From: JAJYSO01 sp964579505
GTDB lineage: Bacteria > Bacteroidota > Bacteroidia > Flavobacteriales > Flavobacteriaceae
Assembly (NCBI GenBank): GCA_964579505.1
Contig: CAZOGC010000011.1
Coordinates: 1-64,000, forward strand
DNA length: 64,000 nucleotides
Reading direction: 5' to 3'
Positions 16,971-25,165 of the stretch are shown one piece after another. The notes under the pieces are model-generated. The model did not search any database and was not told the origin of the DNA. It was given only the letters and a program-made list of their open reading frames with translations. The stretch's first letter is position 1, and every line of letters starts with the position of its first letter. The translations under genes were made by a program, and so were the position numbers.

Positions 16971-17427
16971 CAGAAGAGGTTTTAAAATGAATGTATAACA
17001 TGTAGTTAAACCGAATAATAAAGATAAACAGCACCGTAAACATGTTGTAGAGCATTACATTAAGAAATGAAAGCCCATAAATAAAAATAAACGCAATTGC
17101 CAATAACAAATAATTAATTAAGACAGCCCATAACAGTGCGTTTAGTCGTAACTTTTCAATAAACTCGTCTTCATTTTTTTCTTTAGAAAACCCTACAAAT
17201 AAGGCGCCTATAATAATAAGAATTCCGGCTAGTGTGGGGAGAATATTAACCGATAAAGAGAAAAGATCACCACCTATAAAAAAACGGGGTAAATGAACCA
17301 TTACGGCTAACCACGGATCAGCAGAGTCTTGTGCTAGTTCAATAATTCCTAAAATAACCCCGGGAAGAAGTAAAAACCACCCGAGCCTCTTGTAGCGATT
17401 GGGTAATAATAAACGTTGTGTATACAT
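16960..17427 (-). CDS. Four-helix membrane protein paired with an XRE regulator
   Basis: I chose the ATG at 17427 (MYTQRLLLPNRYKRLGW). The in-frame ATG nine codons upstream adds an unlikely extension. The 155-residue protein has four predicted membrane helices, about residues 15-33, 54-80, 92-118 and 120-145, and no other domain. Genes of this shape precede short XRE regulators in many bacteria, but their role is not established. The 11-base overlap with the regulator gene implies joint expression. The 373-bp gap upstream (17428-17800) holds a terminator of the neighbouring operon and no confident gene. Confidence 0.7.
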   Translation of the reverse strand: MYTQRLLLPNRYKRLGWFLLLPGVILGIIELAQDSADPWLAVMVHLPRFFIGGDLFSLSVNILPTLAGILIIIGALFVGFSKEKNEDEFIEKLRLNALLWAVLINYLLLAIAFIFIYGLSFLNVMLYNMFTVLFIFIIRFNYMLYIHFKTSSDEK

Positions 17428-17562
17428 AGTAGTAAGTTTTATTAGACAATTCAAAAGTAAAATAAACTTTACATAAAAACAAATAAAATTTACATAAAGT
17501 AAAATATTATTGCTTTTTGTATGTTTAATTTTGATGCGAGGGAGCGTTGATAAATAAAAAAA

Positions 17563-17583
17563 CGCCTTCTTAAGAAGAAGGCG
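17563..17583 (-). terminator. Terminator downstream of the HipA-like/DUF3037 pair
   Basis: CGCCTTCTT (17563-17571) and AAGAAGGCG (17575-17583) form a perfect 9-bp stem with a 3-nt loop. On the minus strand a seven-T run (A-run at 17556-17562) follows. The nearest upstream minus-strand gene is the DUF3037 gene ending at 17801. The intervening 217 bases contain no confident gene. Confidence 0.7.
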
Positions 17584-17800
17584 CCTAGTGTTAAAAATGA
17601 TAAAGTCTAACCTGTTTAATTTTAGGGTAATAAGGTTAAACTTCTTGTAAATATAGAATGTAAAACTAATAGCCTGTCGAAGTGTGCAAGGTGTTTCCTA
17701 ATAATTAATATAGACGGGTAAACTCATCTTGTCAATTTGTGTTTTAAACAATCTAATTGTTCTAAGACTAATAGCAGAAGCCAAGTCCCCATTGATATAA

Positions 17801-18187
17801 TTACAGTACCAGTTCGTTAAATAATTGGTTGAAAGTTTCCGGTAAATTTTTACTGAGTCCCGGATGGGGGCGAGAGGTTTGCAAAATAGAGCTACGTACA
17901 GCGGTAAGCCATCTAAACCGTTCAGCTATTTCTAAGGTTGAAATAGGAGAAAGCGTATTGGTGCCATGCGCAATTTCTTGAAATGCTTTTAGGTTGGTTT
18001 CGATAAAAGAGTAATCTAAATCTGGAGAAAAGCTTGCTAGTACAGTTGGTTTTAGCTGAAAATCCATGTGCAACCAACGCTTTTTTTTGCAGAACATTAC
18101 CAAGCCTACATTTAGAAACTCACCACGTTCTATTTTGGGAACCAACCGAATGACGGCGTATTCATATAAGTTTTTTTCGCCTTGCAT
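17801..18187 (-). CDS. DUF3037-family protein
   Basis: This 128-residue protein starts YEYAVIRLVPKIERGEFLNV, the typical opening of DUF3037 proteins, and then has GLVMFCKKKRWL and a helical C-terminal half. The family has no known activity. It is commonly encoded directly after a HipA-like kinase gene, as here, where the two overlap by 26 bases. The pairing suggests that it is a partner or regulator of the kinase. No catalytic residues are evident. Confidence 0.85.
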   Translation of the reverse strand: MQGEKNLYEYAVIRLVPKIERGEFLNVGLVMFCKKKRWLHMDFQLKPTVLASFSPDLDYSFIETNLKAFQEIAHGTNTLSPISTLEIAERFRWLTAVRSSILQTSRPHPGLSKNLPETFNQLFNELVL

Positions 18188-18959
18188 CTTGTGCTTCTTT
18201 TACAAAGTTATCGGCGTTTTCTAGCCGTAGGATTAAAAATTTTTTGTAGACGTTTTTTACTTCTTCAGGAGACTGGTCAGAACCTTCCCAAACAAGCCAT
18301 TCTTCCGGAAGTAAGTCTACAACTTGATGTAGTATTTCCGGCGTTAGGCTATTTTTATAGAACTCATTAATTTCTTCTAATGCTGATGCGCGGTGTAATA
18401 GCACGTGGTTTTTAATAAGCGCGAAAGGGGTTGCCGCTTTTTCTTCCCAATTATTCCATGAGTGATGAAAATAAAGCGATGATCCGTGATCAATAAGCCA
18501 TAACTCATTTTTCCACATCAACATATTCGTGTTTCGGGCGGTGCGATCTATGTTGGTCAAAAAAGCATCTAACCACACAATTTTTGAAGCTGTTTTTGTA
18601 TCTACTTTCATTACGGCCGGGTCGTAATTAACGGCACCTGATAAAAAATGCAGCCCTATGTTTAAACCGGTGCTCCATTTTAGCAAATCCTGTATTTCTT
18701 CATCTCCTTCAGTGCGACCAAAACTCTCTTCTAAATCAGCGTAAACCAATTCCGGTACTTTTAGTCCTAGTACATGAGCAATTTCGCCCCCAATAAGTTC
18801 GGCAATAACCGCTTTTACGCCATGCCCTGAACCTTTAAATTTAACCACATACTTAAATCCATCGTCAGCATCGGCTAAAGCAGGTAAAGATCCTCCTTCG
18901 CGCAGCGGAGAAATGTACCGCATCATGGTTACCCGTCGTAATGATTCAACCTTTTTCAT
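18162..18959 (-). CDS. HipA-like kinase-fold protein
   Basis: This 265-residue protein belongs to the short HipA-like kinase family. The N-terminal lobe has YISPLREGGSLPALADADDG and KYVVKFKGSGHG, where the Lys of the VVKF strand would bind ATP. The catalytic loop is WLDAFLTNIDRTARNTNML, with the Asp and Asn expected for phosphotransfer, and the metal-binding motif is IDHGSS. It is much shorter than toxin HipA (about 440 residues) and has no HipB antitoxin gene beside it. It forms a unit with DUF3037. Its ATG overlaps the stop of a possible 50-codon ORF (ATGA). The substrate is unknown, and a toxin role should not be assumed. Confidence 0.85.
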   Translation of the reverse strand: MKKVESLRRVTMMRYISPLREGGSLPALADADDGFKYVVKFKGSGHGVKAVIAELIGGEIAHVLGLKVPELVYADLEESFGRTEGDEEIQDLLKWSTGLNIGLHFLSGAVNYDPAVMKVDTKTASKIVWLDAFLTNIDRTARNTNMLMWKNELWLIDHGSSLYFHHSWNNWEEKAATPFALIKNHVLLHRASALEEINEFYKNSLTPEILHQVVDLLPEEWLVWEGSDQSPEEVKNVYKKFLILRLENADNFVKEAQDARRKKLI

Positions 18960-19108
18960 AGGGCGAGATAATTAAGCGCTAATATATGCGGAATGGTTTT
19001 TATACAATTTTGCATACACTTGTTTTCAATCCGTACCTTTTTGGGACGTAAAATGCATTGGCATAGCCGAATAATCTCGTCAACAGAAATAGGTTTGATA
19101 AGTATCAT
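18956..19108 (-). CDS. Possible small ORF translationally coupled to the HipA-like kinase
   Basis: On the minus strand the ATG at 19108 opens 50 codons starting MILIKPISVDEIIRLCQCIL, ending in a TGA that overlaps the kinase ATG by four bases (ATGA). Such an overlap is typical of coupled genes. The protein has a helix-like first half, four cysteines and a basic middle. The first residues recall the end of a response-regulator receiver domain, but too little is present to claim that. It lies between clpP and the kinase gene with no other feature. It could still be chance. Confidence 0.3.
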   Translation of the reverse strand: MILIKPISVDEIIRLCQCILRPKKVRIENKCMQNCIKTIPHILALNYLAL

Positions 19109-19157
19109 TAGCTCGTTAAATAGGTGAAAGAGAAAAAGCCTTTTAAGCTAATAAAAG

Positions 19158-19709
19158 TTATTTCTTATATAACCCGTCAACGATACCATAGTCTATAGAT
19201 TCTTGGGCATCCATCCAATAATCGCGGTTAAAATCTTTCATTACTTTCTCCATTTTTTGCCCACAGTTATCGGCTAATATTTTGGCGCTAAGTTCTTTGG
19301 TTTTAATAATTTCTTGTGCCTGAATTTCTATGTTTGAGGCTTGTCCGCGCGCTCCGCCACTTGGCTGATGAATCATTACTTTGCCGTGAGGTTGAATAAA
19401 GCGTTTTCCTTTAGTACCTCCTGAAAGTAAGATAGACCCCATAGAGGCAGACAAACCGGAACAAATGGTAGAGACATCACTTTTTATAGCTTGCATGGTA
19501 TCGTAGATAGAAAAACCGGCTGTAACATATCCTCCGGGACTGTTGATAAAAAACTCAATATCTCCATCGCCTATCATATCTAAATAGAGTAATTGGCTTA
19601 CTACGTGTTCGGCACTTTCATCATCTACCATGCCCCATAAAAAAATTTTGCGTTGTTCAAGAAATTTATTTTCAATAATATCTTTAACCTTTCCGGGTTT
19701 ATTTTCCAT
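19158..19709 (-). CDS. clpP: ATP-dependent Clp protease proteolytic subunit (ClpP)
   Basis: This 183-residue protein is a ClpP serine peptidase subunit, which forms the barrel that degrades proteins fed by ClpX or ClpA/C. The triad is complete: Ser89 in GLSASMGS, His114 in MIHQPSGG and Asp163 in NRDYWM. The family fold is clear from INSPGGYVTAGFSIYDTMQ onward. It is slightly short at the N-terminus and lacks a propeptide. It is not next to tig or clpX, the usual neighbours of the main clpP, so it may be a second ClpP paralogue. Possible -7 boxes (TATTTTTG, TACTTTTG on the minus strand) lie just upstream near 19742-19757. Confidence 0.93.
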   Translation of the reverse strand: MENKPGKVKDIIENKFLEQRKIFLWGMVDDESAEHVVSQLLYLDMIGDGDIEFFINSPGGYVTAGFSIYDTMQAIKSDVSTICSGLSASMGSILLSGGTKGKRFIQPHGKVMIHQPSGGARGQASNIEIQAQEIIKTKELSAKILADNCGQKMEKVMKDFNRDYWMDAQESIDYGIVDGLYKK

Positions 19710-20046
19710 AATTGTATTGTTCTAAATTTTAGCGTACTCAAAAGTACAAAAATAGGACGTTTTTTTAAGGTAAACGATTAATTTAATGCAACAGCTTTAT
19801 TTTAAACTTGTTGAAAAAACGCGTTTTGTGACTATGTGTAAGAATAAAATTATAAATAATTGGTAATCAATCAGTTGTAATATTTTTTTACAAGATGATG
19901 TGTATACGTTTACCATCTTTTCTTAAGAACCTATTAAAAATGTGACATAAATTAACAGTGTTACAAAATAATTTTTAGGTTTTCAGTTTGTGAGAGCGCG
20001 TAGGATTGTTTAAAATTGTCCATCTTTAAAAAACACCTAATTTCTT
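19710..20046. other. Divergent intergenic region between clpP and a C1 peptidase gene
   Basis: This 337-bp A/T-rich gap must hold promoters for both flanking genes. On the minus strand TATTTTTG and TACTTTTG lie next to each other near 19742-19757, within about 50 bases of the clpP start, without a clear -33 TTG. On the plus side no full promoter match stands out. I see no gene or RNA in it. Confidence 0.4.
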
Positions 20047-21219
20047 ATGCAAAACAAACTGACCCTTTTGGCCATGGCGCTCTTTCTTTCATTTGGTGCC
20101 ACGGCTCAGGTAGAGTTAATCAACTCTGTTAAAGGCAACCGCAGCATTAATGCTAAAGCGGGCTTTCAATTTAAAAATGTTATTGACCTCGGTTCTACTC
20201 CTGTAAAAAATCAAGGCCGTAGTGGTACTTGTTGGAGCTATTCCGGAAACTCTTTTCTTGAGTCTGAAATGATGAGAGAAGGAAATGATCCGGTAAATAT
20301 TTCAGAAATTTTTACTGCTCGCCACGTATATTTAGAAAAAGCTAAGATGTATGTGCGTATGCACGGAAACTTGAATTATGGCGATGGAGGCGAGTTACAC
20401 GATGTTATTAATATTTATCGCCAATACGGAGCCGTTCCTCAAAGTGTTTATGACGGTTTAAACTATGGCACTTCAATTAATAATTTTGGAGAGATGCAAG
20501 CTGCCTTAAAAGGGTTTTTAGATGGAATTATTAAAAATAAAAACGGGCATCTTACTCAAAATTGGGTAAGGGCTTTTAATGCGGTATTAGATAGCTATTT
20601 TGGTAAAGTTCCGGAGCATTTCACCTATAAAGGAAAAACCTATACTCCTAAAAGCTTTGCAAAAGAAGTAATCAAATTAAATCCGGATAATTATATTGAA
20701 GTAACTAGCATTCCTAATAAACCGAAATATACCGACGTATTTTTGCCGGTTCCTGATAACTGGAGTTTTGATTATGCTTATAACGTAAAAATGACAGACC
20801 TTACTAAGATTATTGACCATGCTTTAGAAGAAGGTTATACAGTGGGATGGGCCACAGACGTGAGCGAAAAATCATTTAGCTGGAAAAACGGAATAGCATA
20901 TGTTCCTAAAGTAGATTATCGTTATATGACGGCTAAGGAACGTAAAAACATGTTTAAGGGACCAAAACCTGAAAAAACGATAACTCCTGAGATGCGTCAA
21001 TTAGCTTTTGATGATTACAAAACTACAGATGATCACGGTATGCACATTGTAGGAATGGCTAAAGATCAAAACGGAAAGGAGTATTACATTGTTAAAAACT
21101 CTTGGGGTACACACAACGACTATAATGGTTATTTGTATGTAACTAAAGCTTTTGTACAGTATAAAACCATTGCTTTGTTACTTAGTAAAAAAGCCTTGCC
21201 TAAAGGAATTTTGAAATAA
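20047..21219 (+). CDS. Secreted C1-family (bleomycin hydrolase/aminopeptidase C-like) cysteine peptidase
   Basis: This 390-residue protein has a signal peptide (MQNKLTLLAMALFLSFGATA, cut before Gln21). The papain-fold catalytic set is intact: Gln56 and Cys62 in KNQGRSGTCWSYSG, His333 in DDHGMHIVG, and Asn351 in VKNSWG. The large insert after the Cys domain and the DDHGMHIV/NSWG pattern are those of the bleomycin hydrolase group. A signal peptide indicates a periplasmic or external aminopeptidase rather than the cytoplasmic form. It is a single-gene unit with its own terminator and adds to the peptidases of this window. Confidence 0.93.
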   Translation: MQNKLTLLAMALFLSFGATAQVELINSVKGNRSINAKAGFQFKNVIDLGSTPVKNQGRSGTCWSYSGNSFLESEMMREGNDPVNISEIFTARHVYLEKAKMYVRMHGNLNYGDGGELHDVINIYRQYGAVPQSVYDGLNYGTSINNFGEMQAALKGFLDGIIKNKNGHLTQNWVRAFNAVLDSYFGKVPEHFTYKGKTYTPKSFAKEVIKLNPDNYIEVTSIPNKPKYTDVFLPVPDNWSFDYAYNVKMTDLTKIIDHALEEGYTVGWATDVSEKSFSWKNGIAYVPKVDYRYMTAKERKNMFKGPKPEKTITPEMRQLAFDDYKTTDDHGMHIVGMAKDQNGKEYYIVKNSWGTHNDYNGYLYVTKAFVQYKTIALLLSKKALPKGILK

Positions 21220-21247
21220 TACTTCTCAAAATTTATAACTAGCACTA

Positions 21248-21271
21248 AGGGGTTGCCATTTGGCAACCCCT
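21248..21271 (+). terminator. Terminator after the C1 peptidase gene
   Basis: AGGGGTTGCC (21248-21257) and GGCAACCCCT (21262-21271) form a perfect 10-bp stem with a 4-nt loop, followed by ACTTTTACC. It lies 28 bases after the stop codon. Confidence 0.75.
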
Positions 21272-21438
21272 ACTTTTACCGTATGATCTCGGTAAACGAG
21301 AATACAAAGTTGGCGTAAATAAAATGCATAGGGGGAACAAAATGTGTATCGGTACTAATAATGGGTAGGCTACTCTCTTAGTCTTACCATAGAAGATGAG
21401 GAGTAGATATAAATTTTGATAATTATTGTGTTATAAAA

Positions 21439-21469
21439 AATCCGTCGTAGATGATTTTCTAGACGGATT
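21439..21469 (-). terminator. Terminator after mscL
   Basis: AATCCGTC (21439-21446) pairs with GACGGATT (21462-21469). Read on the minus strand, the stem runs into a T-run (A-run at 21435-21440). It lies 27 bases beyond the mscL stop. Confidence 0.65.
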
Positions 21470-21496
21470 TTCTATGCAATAATAAAAGAGGAAGAA

Positions 21497-21916
21497 TTAT
21501 TTATCGCCCTTTTTAAGTAAGTCTCTAATCTCAGTAAGTAACGTTTCTTCAGCAGAAGGTGCAGGGGGTGCAGCAGGTTCTTCTGCTTTCTTTTTCTTCA
21601 TTTTATTAGCTCCTTTTACAATAAGGAAGAGTATAAAAGCAATAATTATAAAAATGATTACTACCTGAATAAGTTGACCATAAGTAATCGCATTTTCAGG
21701 GGTTATTACTTTTCCTGAAGCATCTACCACAGCTTGGGCCAAGACTATTTTCTTATCGGCAAAATTAGTGCCCCCGGTTAGTAAACCTACTATAGGCATA
21801 ATAATGTCATCTACCAGCGATTTGATTACATTCTTAAAGGCCACACCTAAAACAAAGGCTACTGCTAAGTCTAATACATTACCCTTTAAGGCAAATTCTT
21901 TGAATTCTTTCCACAT
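21497..21916 (-). CDS. mscL: Large-conductance mechanosensitive channel MscL
   Basis: This 139-residue protein is MscL, the emergency release channel for osmotic downshock. It begins MWKEFKEFALKGNVLDLAVA, the amphipathic N-terminal helix and the start of TM1, with the gating-region pattern AFVLGVAFKNVIKSLVDD. TM2 is about residues 85-107 (LIQVVIIFIIIAFILFLIVK). A basic stretch (NKMKKKK) and a C-terminal bundle helix (EETLLTEIRDLLKK) follow. Length and order are normal. It is a single-gene unit with its own terminator. Confidence 0.96.
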   Translation of the reverse strand: MWKEFKEFALKGNVLDLAVAFVLGVAFKNVIKSLVDDIIMPIVGLLTGGTNFADKKIVLAQAVVDASGKVITPENAITYGQLIQVVIIFIIIAFILFLIVKGANKMKKKKAEEPAAPPAPSAEETLLTEIRDLLKKGDK

Positions 21917-22111
21917 AGTTGAATAATTTAGTTAGAATAAATATTTAAGGTCTCACTGTCGTAATGAGATATGTTAAAGCGAAGATAAATATTTTATGAA
22001 AATAATAACAATAAAAAACTAAATTTTTAAGAGGAGTGAAAATATTACTTGAGCTTAACAAATAAAACAATCTGCTATTAAAGAGCTAGTTTATTGTTTT
22101 AAAAATAATAG

Positions 22112-24292
22112 CTATTTAGCCTTCTTTACAAGCTCTAGTTTTTTTAAAGGTGCCTCTGTAGTGAATTTTCCGTAATTAATTCGGGCACGTCCTTTCTCAA
22201 TTCTATCAATAATCCCCACGGCAGTACTCCCTTCAATACGTACTCGATCGTTTGCTTTTAACGATTCTATTTTTTTTATTTCGGCCTCTTGTGCTTTTTG
22301 AAGGGCTATTTTTTGCGCAGCTTGCTTTTGCTTGCGTATTAATGCTAGTTTTTTCTCAGCTTCATCTTTAATTTTTTGTTTATGTCGTTCTTCTTGCTGC
22401 CGTTGTTTCTTGTGCTGTTGTTTGCGTTTAGAATTTTCTATGGCCGCTAATCTCAACACCTCTGCAATAAACTGTTTCTTGTTGTTGTTGAGGGCAAAAG
22501 CTTTACTTAATTTATCCAACTTTCTTCCTAAATAGATGAGTTGCTGATGGTCGTCGTATAGTTCTTGAAAATCTTCTAGCTTTTGTTGAATGCGTGTGTT
22601 TTTGTGCGCCAATTGTTCTTTATGTTCAACCGCTTTTAGTTTTTCTTTTTTTAATTTTTGGTTGGTGTTAGCCAATTTAGAGCGCTCCTGTTGCAATTTA
22701 GCAATGCTTTTGTCAAACCTAATCTTTCCGCGTTCTACTTTCTTTTTAGAGCGATTGATTAAGCTGTATGGGATATGGTTTTTTTCGGCCACCTCAAAGG
22801 TAAACGAGCTACCGGCCTCGCCTAAAATGAGTTTAAATTCAGGTTCTAGGCTATAATTATCAAAACGCATGTTAGCGTTAAGAATACCTTCAGTTTCGCC
22901 GGCCATTTTTTTTAGATTGGCATAATGGGTGGTAATGATACCAAAGGCTTGTCGTTCGTGAAAAACCTCCAAAAATGTCTCGGCTAGCGCTCCCCCTAGT
23001 TCGGGATCAGTTCCGGTGCCAAATTCATCGATGAGAAAGAGTGTTTCGGCATCACATTTTTGTAAAAAATACCGCATGTTTTTGAGGCGATAGGAATAGG
23101 TACTCAAGTGATTTTCAATACTCTGATGGTCGCCAATATCACTTAAAACTTTAGTAAAAAAGCACATTCTGCTGTATTCGTGCACCGGAACTAACAGTCC
23201 GCTTTGCAACATAATTTGTAACAGTCCTACCGTTTTTAACGTAATACTTTTCCCACCGGCATTGGGGCCGGATATAACAATAATTTGGTTATCTGCGTTT
23301 AAGGTAAGATCCTGTGGATACGTTTTCTTTCCGCTTTTCTGATTTGCAAGAAATAACAGTGGATGATAAGCCTCTTTTAATTCAAGTTCTCGTTGGCGTG
23401 TAATTTTGGGTAAACACGCATTCATCGTGTGTGCGTACTTTACCTTTGCAGCCACAACATCTAACGTTGATAGAAAATCTTGATAATCTATCAGTAAACT
23501 GAGATAAGGCCGAATAGTCTCTGTTAGCTCGTGTAAAATTCGGTTAATTTCTTCTTTTTCGTCATAGGTTAGGTTACTGTATTCTCGCCAAAACTGAAGC
23601 GTATTTTGCGGTTGTATAAAAACAATACTCCCGGTTTTTGAACGCCCTAAAAGCAATCCTTTCACCTTTTTTTTATGCATAGCAGCTACTGCTAAAACAC
23701 GTTTATGGTCTATAACAGATTCTTTGATGTCATCTAAATATCCGGCGTTAGAATAAGTCGTCATATCAGCTGAAAAACTCGCATCTATCTTATGCTGAAT
23801 GGCATTTAGCCGCAGCCGTATTTGTTGTAAAAGCGGTGAAGCTTCATTTTTTACTTGCCCAAACTTATCAATAACCTGATTGATGTGAAGGATAAGATGG
23901 TCTGTATAGTCAACTGTTTCTGCTGTTTTTGCTAAACAAGGGTAGAGTTCGTCCCGCTTACTAAAAAATGAGAGTAGTGTATTTACGGTATTTGAAAGCG
24001 CCGAAATTTTTTGAAACCCAATTGAGTCTATAACACTGTTTTCGATACCTAGTAAGTGTATTTCACGATTTATAGGGTCAAACCCATGATTGGGAATGCG
24101 TGTGTCTTGCCAGGCAGAAGATTTGTACTCTTGCGTTTGGTGCAGCGCAAATAGCGCGGCTGCCGGAGTGCTAAAAGGCACAATTTTTCTGGCTTTAGCT
24201 TTTCCCATTTCAGTAGTACAATGCGTACTGAGTTGCTCTAAAACAGTAGGAAATTCTAAATCAGTTAAAGTTTTTTGGGTAATATGAATCAT
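22112..24292 (-). CDS. MutS2-like DNA-binding ATPase lacking the Smr domain
   Basis: This 726-residue protein is a MutS2-type ATPase. The MutS core and clamp regions come first (about residues 1-300). The ATPase has Walker A GPNAGGKS (342-349), the signature segment around SIENHLSTYS (391-400) and Walker B LFLIDEFGTGTDP (Asp422, Glu423). A long charged coiled coil (about 490-670) follows, and a short KOW-like end (ANDRVRIEGSTAVGIIDRIE). It stops before any Smr nuclease domain, which closes MutS2 of Firmicutes (about 785 residues). It lacks the mismatch-recognition domain of MutS. A role in recombination control or ribosome rescue is known for relatives. Without Smr, nuclease activity is doubtful here. 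Confidence 0.88.
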   Translation of the reverse strand: MIHITQKTLTDLEFPTVLEQLSTHCTTEMGKAKARKIVPFSTPAAALFALHQTQEYKSSAWQDTRIPNHGFDPINREIHLLGIENSVIDSIGFQKISALSNTVNTLLSFFSKRDELYPCLAKTAETVDYTDHLILHINQVIDKFGQVKNEASPLLQQIRLRLNAIQHKIDASFSADMTTYSNAGYLDDIKESVIDHKRVLAVAAMHKKKVKGLLLGRSKTGSIVFIQPQNTLQFWREYSNLTYDEKEEINRILHELTETIRPYLSLLIDYQDFLSTLDVVAAKVKYAHTMNACLPKITRQRELELKEAYHPLLFLANQKSGKKTYPQDLTLNADNQIIVISGPNAGGKSITLKTVGLLQIMLQSGLLVPVHEYSRMCFFTKVLSDIGDHQSIENHLSTYSYRLKNMRYFLQKCDAETLFLIDEFGTGTDPELGGALAETFLEVFHERQAFGIITTHYANLKKMAGETEGILNANMRFDNYSLEPEFKLILGEAGSSFTFEVAEKNHIPYSLINRSKKKVERGKIRFDKSIAKLQQERSKLANTNQKLKKEKLKAVEHKEQLAHKNTRIQQKLEDFQELYDDHQQLIYLGRKLDKLSKAFALNNNKKQFIAEVLRLAAIENSKRKQQHKKQRQQEERHKQKIKDEAEKKLALIRKQKQAAQKIALQKAQEAEIKKIESLKANDRVRIEGSTAVGIIDRIEKGRARINYGKFTTEAPLKKLELVKKAK

Positions 24293-24366
24293 AAACGGCT
24301 ATGAAAAGATTGCAAATTTAGGCGATTTACTTCACAAAGGAGAAATACACGTGTAGAAACCGTTTT

Positions 24367-24393
24367 TTGGACGTGCCAGTTTTAATATCTTTG
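24367..24393 (+). promoter_or_regulatory. Vegetative-type promoter of ung
   Basis: TTG at 24367-24369 and TATCTTTG at 24386-24393 are spaced by 16 bases, close to the TTG-N17-19-TAnnTTTG consensus. The start would fall near 24400, 15 bases before the ATG at 24415. This placement rules out the upstream in-frame ATG at 24367. Confidence 0.6.
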
Positions 24394-24414
24394 TCAAAAC
24401 ACAAATACATCAAT

Positions 24415-25080
24415 ATGCAGGTTTCTATTGAGTCGAGTTGGCAAACAGTGCTTCAGGAAGAGTTTGAGAAGTCGTATTTTAAAAATTTAACTGCATTTGT
24501 AAAGGAAGAATACCACACTCACCGTTGTTATCCTAAAGGAAAAAACATCTTTGCAGCATTTGATTATTGCCCGTTTGATCAGGTAAAAGTGGTTATTTTG
24601 GGGCAAGACCCTTATCACGGTCCCAATCAAGCCAACGGATTGTGTTTCTCGGTACAAAATGAAATTTCTATGCCGCCGTCATTAATCAATATTTTTAAAG
24701 AAATAGAAGCCGACTTACAAAAGCCATTCCCTCAAACCGGTAATTTAGAGCGTTGGGCCAAACAAGGTGTTTTATTGCTCAACGCCACGCTAACGGTGCG
24801 TGCGCATCAGGCTGGAAGTCATCAAAAAAAGGGATGGGAGCAGTTTACAGATGCCGTTATTTCTAAAATTTCAGCCGGCAAAGAAAATGTAGTTTTTTTG
24901 CTGTGGGGTGGTTATGCAAAAAAGAAAGGAGCCAAAATAGATACCCAACGTCATTTAGTGTTAAAGTCAGGGCACCCGTCGCCATTGAGTGCTAATCGTG
25001 GATATTGGTTTGGTAACCATCATTTTAGTAAAGCAAATACGTATTTAGAACAACATAATAAATCAAAAATAGATTGGTGA
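24415..25080 (+). CDS. ung: Uracil-DNA glycosylase (family 1)
   Basis: This 221-residue protein removes uracil from DNA in base-excision repair. The water-activating motif GQDPYHGPNQANGLCFSV carries the catalytic Asp and the Tyr and His of the uracil pocket. The leucine-loop motif HPSPLSANRGYWFGNHHF carries the second catalytic His and DNA contacts. LLLNATLTVR supplies the Asn that reads uracil. I use the ATG at 24415 (MQVSIESSWQTVL) because a promoter lies upstream of it and homologues start with this helix. It is divergent from the MutS2-like gene. Confidence 0.96.
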   Translation: MQVSIESSWQTVLQEEFEKSYFKNLTAFVKEEYHTHRCYPKGKNIFAAFDYCPFDQVKVVILGQDPYHGPNQANGLCFSVQNEISMPPSLINIFKEIEADLQKPFPQTGNLERWAKQGVLLLNATLTVRAHQAGSHQKKGWEQFTDAVISKISAGKENVVFLLWGGYAKKKGAKIDTQRHLVLKSGHPSPLSANRGYWFGNHHFSKANTYLEQHNKSKIDW

Positions 25081-25165
25081 GATAGACATTTCTTGTTGTA
25101 ATTTTATTTATGAGAAGCCTGAAAAATCGCTATCTTTGGCCGACTAAGAATATAATGAGAAGACT

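Noticed and set aside
18162..18959. HipA toxin of a toxin-antitoxin system
   Set aside because: The protein is about 60% of HipA length and is paired with DUF3037 instead of a HipB-type repressor. The nearby XRE gene belongs to a different operon.
24367..24414. Upstream in-frame start for ung
   Set aside because: The TTG and TATCTTTG promoter boxes lie within this stretch, so the message would begin after it. Homologues start at the later Met.
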